Source of the DNA: UMGS1601 sp964617585
GTDB taxonomy: Bacteria; Bacillota; Clostridia; Oscillospirales; Ruminococcaceae
Reading direction: 5' to 3'
Assembly (NCBI GenBank): GCA_964617585.1
Contig: CAZTXS010000011.1
Span: 1-44,721, forward strand
DNA: 44,721 nucleotides
Of the stretch, positions 34,343 to 42,198 are shown piece after piece. Under the pieces are notes generated by a model that was not told the DNA's origin, searched no databases, and saw only the letters and a list, made by a program, of their open reading frames with translations. Position 1 is the stretch's first letter; each line of letters starts with the position of its first letter. Made by a program: the position numbers and the translations under genes.

Positions 34343-35089
34343 ATGAAAATGGCGGCTGCAATAGTTACAGGGGCGTCTCAGGGAATAGGCGCCTGTATTA
34401 TAAAAAGACTTGCAAAGGACGGTTTCGATTGCATTATTAACTGTTATCCGAGCGAAAACGACAAGGCGAATGCAGAAGCGGTAAAATCAGAATGTGAAAG
34501 CTTCGGTGTAAAAGCGGTTGTTTATCCGTGCGACGTATCAAAATTCGACGACTGCGAAAATATGGTCAAGGACATCAAAGCCGAGTTCGGGACAATAGAC
34601 GTATTGGTAAATAACGCAGGTATTACAAAGGACGGGCTTCTTGCAAGAATGAGTGAAGAACAGTACGACGCTGTTATCGCAGTGAATCAGAAAAGCGTCT
34701 TTAATATGACAAAGCACGCAGGCACCGTCATGATGCGCCAGCGGCACGGAAAAATCGTAAATCTCGCTTCGGTAGCAGGAGTTTACGGAAATCCCGGTCA
34801 GTTTAATTATTCCGCTTCTAAGGCGGCTATTATCGGAATGACAAAAACAGCCGCTAAAGAGCTTGGTTCAAGAGGAATAAACGTGAACGCAGTTGCTCCG
34901 GGATTTATTAAAACCCCTATGACCGACGCTTTAACAGATGAACAGCGCAGCGCAATGCTTTCCGTTATCGCTATGAAAAGATACGGAACTGTTGAAGAAA
35001 TAGCGGGCGTTGTGTCTTTCCTTGTATCCGAGGACGCAAGCTATGTAACAGGGCAGGTTATTGAAATCAGCGGCGGACTTTCAATGTAA
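34343..35089 (+). CDS. fabG: 3-oxoacyl-ACP reductase
   Basis: 248 residues. NADPH-dependent reduction of beta-ketoacyl-ACP. Short-chain dehydrogenase fold: GASQGIG at 10-16, NNAG at 90-93, catalytic S143 (NLASVAG), Y156 and K160 (YSASK), VNAVAPGFIKTPMT, and ISGG near the end. Start MKMAAA; the second ATG two codons on is equally possible given AAGGGA upstream. Follows fabK by 27 nt. The 86-nt gap to fabF has a small AGTCTT/AGACT hairpin. Confidence 0.96.
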   Translation: MKMAAAIVTGASQGIGACIIKRLAKDGFDCIINCYPSENDKANAEAVKSECESFGVKAVVYPCDVSKFDDCENMVKDIKAEFGTIDVLVNNAGITKDGLLARMSEEQYDAVIAVNQKSVFNMTKHAGTVMMRQRHGKIVNLASVAGVYGNPGQFNYSASKAAIIGMTKTAAKELGSRGINVNAVAPGFIKTPMTDALTDEQRSAMLSVIAMKRYGTVEEIAGVVSFLVSEDASYVTGQVIEISGGLSM

Positions 35090-35175
35090 TTTTTAAAATA
35101 ACATTTCCGAAGTTGTAAGTTTACAGTCTTTGAAGACTTGTTTAAACCGCAGTGTTAAAAGAAAGGATATTATCT

Positions 35176-36414
35176 ATGAAAAGAGTAGTTATAACAGGAA
35201 TGGGAACTAAAAACCCGTTAGGGCTGAGCGTTGAAGAATTCTGGAACAATATAAAAGACAACAAGCTTGGGTTTTCTTTTGTCGACCAGTTTGACGCACC
35301 TGATTTTCCTATTAAGATCGTCGGCGCAGTTAAAAATTTCGAGCCGCTTGACTATTTTGAGAAAAAAGACGTAAGAAAAATGTGCAGATTTACTCAGTTT
35401 GCCGTTGCTTCTGCAAAGGACGCATTAAAAGACGCAGGAACAGATTTCAAAGACTTAGATCCTTTCAGAATAGGCGTTATAATAGGCGCAGGTATCGGCG
35501 GACTTGAAGAAACCGAGCTTCAGCATCAAAGATTTTTAGAAAAAGGCTCGGACAGGATTTCCGTTTTCTATGTTCCGATGATGATCGGGAATATGGCGGC
35601 GGGAGAGGTTGCTATGCGTACCGGCTTCAAGGGCGACAACTACTGTACAACCACAGCCTGCGCTTCCTCTACCCATGCAGTAGGCGAAGCCTTCAGAAAG
35701 ATAAAAGACGGCTATCTTGACGCTTGCATATGCGGCGGAACAGAAGCCTGCGTTACTCACTTTTCACTTTCCGGCTTCAACAACATGAAAGCTCTTTCAA
35801 AAGCGACCGAGCTTGACAAGGCTTCCACTCCTTTCTCTGCAGACAGACAGGGATTTATTTTAGGCGAAGGCTGCGGAATTTTAGTTCTTGAAGAGCTTGA
35901 ACACGCAAAGGCAAGAGGCGCTGAAATTTATGCTGAGATAGCCGGCTACGGCGCAACCGGCGATGCTTATCATATGACAAGCCCCGACCCTGAGGGAGAA
36001 GCTGCTGCAAGAGCTATGGTAAACAGCTTTGAAGAAGCCGGACTTAAAGCTTGCGACATAGATTATATTAACGCTCACGGAACGTCAACAGGTCTTAACG
36101 ATAAATATGAAACCAAAGCCATAAAAAAAGCTTTGGGCGAAAGTGCGGAAAAAGTCGTAATCAACTCGACAAAATCCATGATAGGACATCTCCTCGGAGC
36201 GGCAGGCGCCGTTGAAGCGATTGTTACGGCTTTATCCGTTCGTGATAATTTTGTTCATAAAACCATGGGATATACCACCCCCGATCCCGAATGTGATTTG
36301 GATTACGCTGTCGAATCGAACAGGGAAATAACCGTTGACGCAGCGTTATCAAACTCACTCGGCTTCGGCGGACATAACGCAACAATTTGCTTAAAAAAAT
36401 ATAAAGACAGATAA
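35176..36414 (+). CDS. fabF: 3-oxoacyl-ACP synthase II
   Basis: 412 residues from the ATG at 35176 (AAAGGAT nine nt upstream); the frame stays open for eight codons further but lacks a ribosome site. Elongating condensing enzyme. Nucleophile C162 in TTTACASSTHAVGEAF, first His in NAHGTSTGLND, second in KSMIGHLLGAAGA, C-terminal LSNSLGFGGHNA. Normal FabF length. No fabB or fabA homologue is seen in the window, so how unsaturated acids are made is not shown here. Confidence 0.97.
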   Translation: MKRVVITGMGTKNPLGLSVEEFWNNIKDNKLGFSFVDQFDAPDFPIKIVGAVKNFEPLDYFEKKDVRKMCRFTQFAVASAKDALKDAGTDFKDLDPFRIGVIIGAGIGGLEETELQHQRFLEKGSDRISVFYVPMMIGNMAAGEVAMRTGFKGDNYCTTTACASSTHAVGEAFRKIKDGYLDACICGGTEACVTHFSLSGFNNMKALSKATELDKASTPFSADRQGFILGEGCGILVLEELEHAKARGAEIYAEIAGYGATGDAYHMTSPDPEGEAAARAMVNSFEEAGLKACDIDYINAHGTSTGLNDKYETKAIKKALGESAEKVVINSTKSMIGHLLGAAGAVEAIVTALSVRDNFVHKTMGYTTPDPECDLDYAVESNREITVDAALSNSLGFGGHNATICLKKYKDR

Positions 36415-36441
36415 ATCGGGAAACAGAAAGGAGCAGAACTT

Positions 36442-36906
36442 ATGAGTAAAGAACTTAACGGTTTTGACTTAGAAAGTTTAAACGCTATAGCAGGAATCAT
36501 TAAGGAAAACAACCTAGGCAAAGTAAAGATTAAAAACGGCGACTTTGAATTATGCGTTGAGGCTAAGCACTGTCCGCCGCCCCCTCCGATGAACGGAGCA
36601 GCGCCTGCAGCTGTTTCTGTCGCTGTTTCCGACGGCGCTAAAACGGAAACCGAATGCGCTCCCGCCGTCAGCGGAAACGTATGCGCTTCGCCTATTGTAG
36701 GAACGTTCTATGCGGCTTCAGCTCCTGATAAAGAACCTTTCGTCACTGTCGGAAAAGAGGTTCATAAGGGGGACGTTATTTATATAATTGAATCTATGAA
36801 GGTCATGAGCGAAATAACCAGCGAATTTGACGGCAGAGTAAAAGAAATCTGCGTAAATAACGGCGACGCGGTTGAATACGGTCAGTCTATAATGATTATC
36901 GAATAG
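36442..36906 (+). CDS. accB: Biotin carboxyl carrier protein of acetyl-CoA carboxylase
   Basis: 154 residues. Carries CO2 on biotin between AccC and AccAD. N-terminal helical part (about 8-45), a Pro/Ala/Val linker (about 44-80, CPPPPPM), and a C-terminal biotinyl domain with attachment Lys K120 in ESMKVMSEI (commonly EAMKLMNEI). AAGGAG ten nt before the ATG. Lies 27 nt after fabF. Confidence 0.96.
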   Translation: MSKELNGFDLESLNAIAGIIKENNLGKVKIKNGDFELCVEAKHCPPPPPMNGAAPAAVSVAVSDGAKTETECAPAVSGNVCASPIVGTFYAASAPDKEPFVTVGKEVHKGDVIYIIESMKVMSEITSEFDGRVKEICVNNGDAVEYGQSIMIIE

Positions 36907-36947
36907 CTCCGGCTTGAATTTGACTTTTAGAAAGCGAGATTATAAAA

Positions 36948-37379
36948 ATGGCGATAGTGCTTAATAAAGAACAGATAAAAGAAATTATTCCTCACAGAGA
37001 TCCGTTTTTGTTGATCGATGAGGTAAACGAGCTTGAAATCGGGAAGAAAGTTAAAGCAACAAAATATATTAAAGAGAATGATTTTTGGTTTAAGGGACAT
37101 TTTCCCGAATACCCTGTTACACCGGGCGTTTTAATGGTTGAAATGCTCGCCCAGGCAGGGGCGGTTGCTCTTTTATCAATGCCCGAAAATAAAGGCAAAA
37201 TAGGTCTTTTCGGCGGAATAAACAACTGCAAGTTCCGTTCTCAGGTCGTGCCGGGAGACGTTCTCGAGCTTGAAGTTGAAATCATCAAGTTAAGAGGGCC
37301 TATAGGAGTAGGAAAGGGCTTGGCAACAGTAAACGGCAAAAAAGCCGTGTCTTGTGAAATTACTTTTGCAATAAAATAA
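36948..37379 (+). CDS. fabZ: 3-hydroxyacyl-ACP dehydratase
   Basis: 143 residues, hot-dog fold. Removes water from 3-hydroxyacyl-ACP. Landmarks: IPHRDPFLLIDEV, catalytic H51 in FKGHFPEYPVTPGVLM, E65 in MVEMLAQAGA, NNCKFRSQVVPGD. Sits between accB and accC, an order common in Firmicutes. Confidence 0.97.
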   Translation: MAIVLNKEQIKEIIPHRDPFLLIDEVNELEIGKKVKATKYIKENDFWFKGHFPEYPVTPGVLMVEMLAQAGAVALLSMPENKGKIGLFGGINNCKFRSQVVPGDVLELEVEIIKLRGPIGVGKGLATVNGKKAVSCEITFAIK

Positions 37380-37400
37380 TCTGATTAGCGGAGAAATAAT

Positions 37401-38750
37401 ATGATTAAAAAAGTTTTAATTGCAAACAGAGGCGAAATCGCCGTCAGAATTATAAGAGCCTGCCGTGAGTTGGGCATTGCAACAGTTGCGGTTTACTCAA
37501 CGGGGGATTCAAACGCTCTTCACGCAAAAATTGCAGACGAAGCGGTATGTATCGGCCCTGCTTCAAGCGCCGAAAGCTATCTGAATATGCGTTCTATTAT
37601 AGCCGCTTGTGAAATCACCGGCGCAGACGCCATTCACCCGGGCTTCGGTTTTTTGTCCGAAAACGCACATTTTGCAAGAACCTGTGAAAAATGCGGTATT
37701 ACCTTTATCGGTCCGAAGCCTGAATCTATCGAAATGCTGGGTGATAAGGCGAAGGCTAAGGAAACTATGAAAAATGCTGGAGTTCCGGTTATTCTCGGCT
37801 CGGACGGAGCGGTGAAGGACGCTGAAAACGCCCTTCGCATTGCAAAAGAAATAGGCTATCCCGTTATGGTTAAAGCTTCCGCCGGAGGAGGAGGAAAAGG
37901 AATTCGCATAGTTCGGGAAGAATCGGAGCTTGAAAAACAAATCACCGCAGCTAAAACCGAGTCTATGGTTAACTTCGGAAACGATGAGATTTATATTGAA
38001 AAGTTTATTGAAAATCCCAAACATATAGAAATTCAGATTCTTGCGGATAATTACGGCAACGTTATTCATCTGTGCGAGAGAGATTGCTCTATGCAGCGAA
38101 GAAATCAAAAGGTTCTGGAGGAAGCTCCTTCGCCGATTATGACTGAAGAGCTTCGTGAAAAAATGGGCGCTTCGGCTGTTGCCGCCGCAAAGGTATGCAG
38201 CTACAGAAACGCAGGGACTATCGAGTTCCTTGTCGATAAGGATCTGAACTATTATTTTATGGAAATGAATACCCGTATTCAGGTTGAACACCCTATCACC
38301 GAAGCCGTTACGGGAATTGATTTGGTAAAGCAACAGCTTCTTATCGCTTCGGGAGAAAAACTCAATATAAAACAAGAGGATATACACTTGACAGGTCATG
38401 CAATAGAGTGTAGAATTAATGCAGAAAATCCTGAGCAGAACTTTCGTCCGTCACCGGGTATAATAAACTCGTTACATATTCCGGGGGGACCCGGAATAAG
38501 AGTAGACAGTTCAGTATATCAGGGGTATGAAATACCTCCGTATTACGACTCTATGATAGCAAAGCTTATCTGCTTTGCGCCTGACAGAGAGAGCGCTATA
38601 GCAAAAATGAAATGGGCGCTTTCAGAATTTATTGTGGACGGAGTTTCTACGAATATTGACTTTCAGCTAAGGCTTATCCGCCGGGAAGAATTTTTAGACG
38701 GCGGATATGACAACGGCTTTTTGGGAAGGGTCGACATTTTAAACGATTAA
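37401..38750 (+). CDS. accC: Biotin carboxylase subunit of acetyl-CoA carboxylase
   Basis: 449 residues, normal length. ATP-dependent carboxylation of biotin on AccB. Biotin carboxylase N-domain (IKKVLIANRGEIAVRIIRA; HPGFGFLSENAHFA), ATP-grasp domain (MVKASAGGGGKGIRIV; HIEIQILAD; ERDCSMQRRNQKVLEEAPSP; EMNTRIQVEHPITE) and C-terminal domain (GHAIECRINAENP). GCGGAGAA upstream. Confidence 0.97.
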   Translation: MIKKVLIANRGEIAVRIIRACRELGIATVAVYSTGDSNALHAKIADEAVCIGPASSAESYLNMRSIIAACEITGADAIHPGFGFLSENAHFARTCEKCGITFIGPKPESIEMLGDKAKAKETMKNAGVPVILGSDGAVKDAENALRIAKEIGYPVMVKASAGGGGKGIRIVREESELEKQITAAKTESMVNFGNDEIYIEKFIENPKHIEIQILADNYGNVIHLCERDCSMQRRNQKVLEEAPSPIMTEELREKMGASAVAAAKVCSYRNAGTIEFLVDKDLNYYFMEMNTRIQVEHPITEAVTGIDLVKQQLLIASGEKLNIKQEDIHLTGHAIECRINAENPEQNFRPSPGIINSLHIPGGPGIRVDSSVYQGYEIPPYYDSMIAKLICFAPDRESAIAKMKWALSEFIVDGVSTNIDFQLRLIRREEFLDGGYDNGFLGRVDILND

Positions 38751-38774
38751 TAAAACACAGAAAGGAGAGCCTTT

Positions 38775-39665
38775 ATGCTAGAAGATTTGTTTTCGGTTGT
38801 TAAAACAAGATTTAACGGCGCTGATCAAAATACGTCCAACCCTAAAAAAGACATTAAGAAAACAGATATTCCGAAGGATTTGCTTTTTAAATGTCCAAGA
38901 TGCTCAAACGTGGCGTTTACGGACGATTTTATAGGCAATGCAAAGGTTTGTCCTAAATGTAACTATCACTCAAGAATATCTTCAAGCGAGCGTCTTGAAA
39001 TTACTATAGACAAGGGCAGTTTAATAGAATTTGATAAGGACATGATTTCTAAAAATCCTATTGAATTTGAAGACTACGAAAAGAAGCAGGAAATTATCCG
39101 TGAAAAAACAGGTCTTAAAGATGCGATAATCACAGGAGAAGCAACCATCCGAGGGGACAGGATTGTAATCGCCGTTATGGATTCAAGGTATATGATGGCT
39201 TCCATGGGAAGCGTCGTAGGCGAAAAGCTGACAAGAGCCTTTGAATTTGCAACGGAAAATAAGCTTCCTATAATAGTGTTTACAGCTTCGGGAGGAGCAA
39301 GAATGCAGGAGGGTACGGTTTCCCTTATGCAAATGGCGAAAACCAGCGGAGCTGTCGCGAAGCACAACAAAGCAGGTCTTTTATATATAACAGTTATGAC
39401 CGATCCTACTACCGGCGGGGTAACGGCGTCGTTTGCTTCGCTCGGCGACATTATTATCGCAGAACCTAAGGTTCTTATAGGTTTTGCAGGGCGGCGTGTT
39501 ATTGAAGGAACAATAAAGCAAAGGCTTCCCGATGACTTTCAGTCGGCTGAGTTTCTTATGGAAAAGGGCTTTGTTGACATGATAGTCGAGAGAAAAAAAA
39601 TAAGAAGAACGCTTTCACACTTGCTGAAGCTCCACCAAAATAAAGGAGGTTCGGCTAATGAATAA
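38775..39665 (+). CDS. accD: Acetyl-CoA carboxylase carboxyltransferase subunit beta
   Basis: 296 residues. Zinc ribbon with C40, C43, C59 and C62 (CPRC...CPKC), then the crotonase-like carboxyltransferase core (FTASGGARMQEG, TDPTTGGVTASFA, IGFAGRRVIEGT). With AccA it moves the carboxyl group to acetyl-CoA to make malonyl-CoA. AAAGGAG upstream. Overlaps accA by 8 nt, indicating coupled, equal-dose translation of the two subunits. Confidence 0.97.
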   Translation: MLEDLFSVVKTRFNGADQNTSNPKKDIKKTDIPKDLLFKCPRCSNVAFTDDFIGNAKVCPKCNYHSRISSSERLEITIDKGSLIEFDKDMISKNPIEFEDYEKKQEIIREKTGLKDAIITGEATIRGDRIVIAVMDSRYMMASMGSVVGEKLTRAFEFATENKLPIIVFTASGGARMQEGTVSLMQMAKTSGAVAKHNKAGLLYITVMTDPTTGGVTASFASLGDIIIAEPKVLIGFAGRRVIEGTIKQRLPDDFQSAEFLMEKGFVDMIVERKKIRRTLSHLLKLHQNKGGSANE

Positions 39666-40470
39666 ATTACTTGCCAGCGAACGTCTTGACATAGTGAGAA
39701 ACAAATACCGCCCTACCGTCAGAGATTATATACCTATGATTTTCGACGATTTCTTTGAAATGCACGGCGACAGATTATACGGCGACGACGGAGCAATTAT
39801 CGGCGGAATAGGTTATTTTAACGGAACTCCTGTTACCGTTATCGCTCAGGTCAAGGGACGAAATATTGAAGAAAACAAAGCTTCAAACTTTTCCATGCCT
39901 CATCCTGAGGGATACAGAAAAGCTTTAAGGCTTGCCCGTCAGGCTGAAAAATTTCATCGTCCTATAATTTGTCTTATCGACACTCCGGGGGCTTTCTGCG
40001 GTGTAGAAGCCGAGGAAAGAGGTCAGGGTGAAGCTATAGCTCGAAACCTTATGGAATTCATGACTCTTAAAACGCCTGTATTCTCCATAGTTCTCGGCGA
40101 GGGCGGAAGCGGAGGAGCTTTAGCTCTCGGCGTATGCGACGAATTGGCTATGCTTTCTAATGCGCTTTATTCTGTTATTTCGCCAAGGGGATTCGCTTCA
40201 ATCCTTTGGAAAGACGCTTCCCGAGAACGTGAAGCGTGCGACATCATGAAAATAACCGCAGAGAACCTTAAAGCGTTAGATATATGTGATTATATAATAG
40301 ATGAACCTGAGGGAGGCGCTCATAACAATCCCGATCTCACAGGAGAAAATATAAGCCGATACCTGACTCAGGCTTTTGAAAGAAAATTAAACAAACCTAT
40401 TGACGAATTGCTCAATGATAGGTATACTAAGTTTAGAAAAATCGGAGATTTTGACAACGCCGAGAATTAA
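39658..40470 (+). CDS. accA: Acetyl-CoA carboxylase carboxyltransferase subunit alpha
   Basis: 270 residues, shorter than the E. coli enzyme (about 319) because the N-terminal helical extension is reduced, as often seen in clostridia. Landmarks: IIGGIGYFNGTPVTVIAQVKG, PHPEGYRKALRLARQAEKF, DTPGAFCGVEAEERGQGEAIA, GEGGSGGALALG. AAAGGAGG is located inside the end of accD. Last gene of the main operon; only a weak CCGA/TCGG hairpin with TTTTTAATTTTT follows the stop. Confidence 0.97.
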   Translation: MNKLLASERLDIVRNKYRPTVRDYIPMIFDDFFEMHGDRLYGDDGAIIGGIGYFNGTPVTVIAQVKGRNIEENKASNFSMPHPEGYRKALRLARQAEKFHRPIICLIDTPGAFCGVEAEERGQGEAIARNLMEFMTLKTPVFSIVLGEGGSGGALALGVCDELAMLSNALYSVISPRGFASILWKDASREREACDIMKITAENLKALDICDYIIDEPEGGAHNNPDLTGENISRYLTQAFERKLNKPIDELLNDRYTKFRKIGDFDNAEN

Positions 40471-40514
40471 TCTGAATTTGTCGGTTTTTAATTTTTCTGA
40501 TAAGGGAACATCTT

Positions 40515-40678
40515 TTCAATAAGGGCTTGCCCATTATTCAATAAGGGCTTGCCCGTTATTCAACACGGCAAGGGTCGGCAATGCCGACCGGCCGTTCAGT
40601 AGGGGATCGTATCCCGCTACTGAACGGGTAATGGAACCCGCAGCCTATAGAGGCGGGGGACATCTTGCCTAAGTTATA
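40515..40678 (+). repeat. Dispersed repeat, full copy 7 with duplicated 5' module
   Basis: The opening module TTCAATAAGGGCTTGCCC appears twice in tandem (40515 and 40537), then AACACGGCAAGGGTC, the GGTCGGCAATGCCGACC hairpin, the central stem GTTCAGTAG/CTACTGAAC with inner GGAT/ATCC, the CCTATAGAGG hairpin and the CATCTTGCCTAAGTTATA end. It separates accA from acpP. Confidence 0.92.
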
Positions 40679-40696
40679 AGTTATAACGGGTTTTGT

Positions 40697-40726
40697 TTGC
40701 ATAAACAAACGCTCCCGATGTAATAA
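40697..40726 (+). promoter_or_regulatory. acpP: Probable promoter for acpP
   Basis: TTGCAT, an 18-nt spacer, TAATAA. The -35 overlaps an inverted repeat, GTTTG-6 nt-CAAAC, which may be an operator. It shows acpP can be made separately from the fab/acc operon. Confidence 0.45.
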
Positions 40727-40759
40727 TAGACATATCTTTAAAAAGGAGGTTGTTTCAGC

Positions 40760-40990
40760 ATGGTATTTGATAAGGTAAAGGATATTATCGTTGACCAGCT
40801 TGATGTTGAAGAAGAAGCAATTACAATGGAGGCTTCTATTACTGATGATTTAGGTGCGGATTCTCTTGACGTTGTTGACTTAATTATGTCGCTTGAAGAA
40901 GAATTTGACATTAAAATTCCTGATGAAGAAGTTGAAAATGTAAAAACTGTTGGCGATATAGTTAAATTTATTGAAGAAGCAAATAATTAA
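40760..40990 (+). CDS. acpP: Acyl carrier protein
   Basis: 76 residues, very acidic, the usual size. Carries growing acyl chains on a phosphopantetheine arm attached to S35 (DDLGADSLDVVDLIM). AAGGAGG eleven nt before the ATG. It lies 290 bp after accA beyond a repeat copy and has its own likely promoter and terminator, which fits the high level ACP needs. Confidence 0.97.
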   Translation: MVFDKVKDIIVDQLDVEEEAITMEASITDDLGADSLDVVDLIMSLEEEFDIKIPDEEVENVKTVGDIVKFIEEANN

Positions 40991-41001
40991 TTTCCATATA
41001 A

Positions 41002-41032
41002 AAAGCCCCGGCATAAGCGTCGGGGTTTTTTA
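41002..41032 (+). terminator. Terminator of acpP
   Basis: GCCCCG pairs with CGGGGT around an inner GC/GC, then TTTTTTATTTTTTTT. Confidence 0.88.
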
Positions 41033-41067
41033 TTTTTTTTCGTTATTTAAAAAATATTATAAAACTA

Positions 41068-41096
41068 AAGACAAATAAACTTTTTTGTGTTATAAT
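41068..41096 (+). promoter_or_regulatory. Promoter for the Nudix gene
   Basis: TATAAT at 41091 is a perfect -10; AAGACA 17 nt upstream is a weak -35. Confidence 0.5.
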
Positions 41097-41135
41097 GTAT
41101 TTAATATATACTAAATTAAAGAAAGGGTAATAATC

Positions 41136-41540
41136 ATGATAGATGAAAAATCCTGCGGGGCTATCGTTTATCGTAAATATCACGGGAATACTGAAATTCT
41201 TCTGATAAAGCATATAAACAGCGGTCACTGGTCTTTTCCGAAAGGTCATGTTGAAGCCGGCGAGAGCGAAGTTGAAACCGCACATCGTGAGATTCTTGAA
41301 GAAACAAGCATAGACACAATTATCGACCCTACCTTTAGAGAAACTGTTTCATACTCTCCAAAAAAGGATACGCAAAAAATTGTCGTATACTTTATCGCCA
41401 AAGCGAAAAACACAAACTTTACGCCTCAGGAGGAGGAAATCGCAGACATACGCTGGATAGAAATCGATCGTGCGTGTTCGGTTCTCACCTATGATAACGA
41501 TAAGGGTATTGTCAACAAAGCTAAAAGCTTCCTAAACTGA
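41136..41540 (+). CDS. Nudix hydrolase, Ap4A-hydrolase-like
   Basis: 134 residues. Nudix box at 37-59: G37-x5-E43-x7-R51-E52-I53-L-E55-E56-x-S58-I59; the usual Gly before the last hydrophobic residue is Ser58. Metal-binding E52, E55 and E56 are all present. The start KSCGAIVYRK and the HWSFPKGHVE region resemble bacterial diadenosine tetraphosphate hydrolases. Such enzymes clear Ap4A or other nucleotide alarmones; substrate not certain from sequence. GAAAGGG upstream of the ATG. Monocistronic. Confidence 0.92.
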   Translation: MIDEKSCGAIVYRKYHGNTEILLIKHINSGHWSFPKGHVEAGESEVETAHREILEETSIDTIIDPTFRETVSYSPKKDTQKIVVYFIAKAKNTNFTPQEEEIADIRWIEIDRACSVLTYDNDKGIVNKAKSFLN

Positions 41541-41548
41541 CCTTTCAA

Positions 41549-41580
41549 AACTCAAGCTTAATTGCTTGGGTTATTTTTTT
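41549..41580. terminator. Terminator between the Nudix gene and spoVG
   Basis: ACTCAAGC pairs with GCTTGGGT around a 6-nt loop, then TTATTTTTTT. The spoVG stop (minus strand) begins at the next base. Confidence 0.75.
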
Positions 41581-41865
41581 CTATTCCCGGGATTGTTCGC
41601 TACTTTGTTCTTCAAGAGCTTTCCGATACGCTTCAAGTATCTGCGATTCAAGTTCGTTTCTCAGCTCGCTGTTTATCGGGTGAACTACATCTCTGAACGT
41701 TCCCTTTTCATCACGCCTGCTAGGCATTGCAATAAACAACCTGTTTTCCCCCTGAATAACCTTTATGTCATGCACTGCAAAAGCTTCGTCCAGGGTAATG
41801 CTCACTACTCCTCTTAATTTTCCTGTGTCCAGTAATTTTCTTACCTTAATGTCTGTTATTTTCAT
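41581..41865 (-). CDS. spoVG: SpoVG-family DNA/RNA-binding regulator
   Basis: 94 residues from the ATG at 41865 (MKITDIKVRKLLDTGKLRGV), with AAAGG ten nt upstream. The longer open frame runs back into the repeat and is not used. Family hallmark text: VSITLDEAFAVHDIKVI, LFIAMPSRRDEKG, DVVHPINSELRNELE. Known from Bacillus sporulation and from Staphylococcus and Borrelia as a small nucleic-acid-binding regulator. Divergent from murC with a repeat copy between. In several Firmicutes it lies near cell-wall precursor genes, as here. Confidence 0.96.
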   Translation of the reverse strand: MKITDIKVRKLLDTGKLRGVVSITLDEAFAVHDIKVIQGENRLFIAMPSRRDEKGTFRDVVHPINSELRNELESQILEAYRKALEEQSSEQSRE

Positions 41866-41914
41866 ATGTCCTTGACCTTTCCTGTGCTTTATAATTTTGC
41901 CGGTTTCTGATGCG

Positions 41915-42057
41915 TTCAATAAGGGCTTACCCGTCATTCAACGTGGCAAGGGTCGGCAACGCCGACCGGCCGGTCAATTGGGGTTTGTATACCGCTAATG
42001 ACCGGGTAACGGAACCCGCCGCCTACAGAGAATGGGGGACATCTTACCTAAGTTATA
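41915..42057 (+). repeat. Dispersed repeat, full copy 8 with compensatory change
   Basis: Same order of modules as copy 7. Its central stem reads GGTCA..TGACC where the others read GTTCA..TGAAC, so both sides changed and the pair is kept. The GGTCGGCAACGCCGACC hairpin is intact; the GC-rich 3' hairpin is damaged (CCTACAGAGAATGG). Lies between spoVG and murC. Confidence 0.92.
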
Positions 42058-42151
42058 TCAAAAAATAAATAAGCACAATTTTATTTATAAATATTTTTGA
42101 CTAAACAGGTATTTTTATTCAAAAAGGCTTTATTTTTCATAGAAATTGTTA

Positions 42152-42157
42152 TATAAT
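42152..42157 (+). promoter_or_regulatory. Likely -10 element of murC
   Basis: TATAAT in an AT-rich region, 42 nt before the murC start; the -35 at 17 nt (TTTATT) is poor. Confidence 0.35.
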
Positions 42158-42198
42158 ATATTAAAGAATATATGTTCATTATGAAAGGGCGCTTTCTC

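Noticed and set aside
37563..38399. Minus-strand open frame of 278 codons inside accC
   Set aside because: A shadow of a long, biased coding region; accC has all family motifs on the other strand.
41866..41937. N-terminal extension of SpoVG
   Set aside because: The extension reads through the dispersed repeat; family members start at MKITD.
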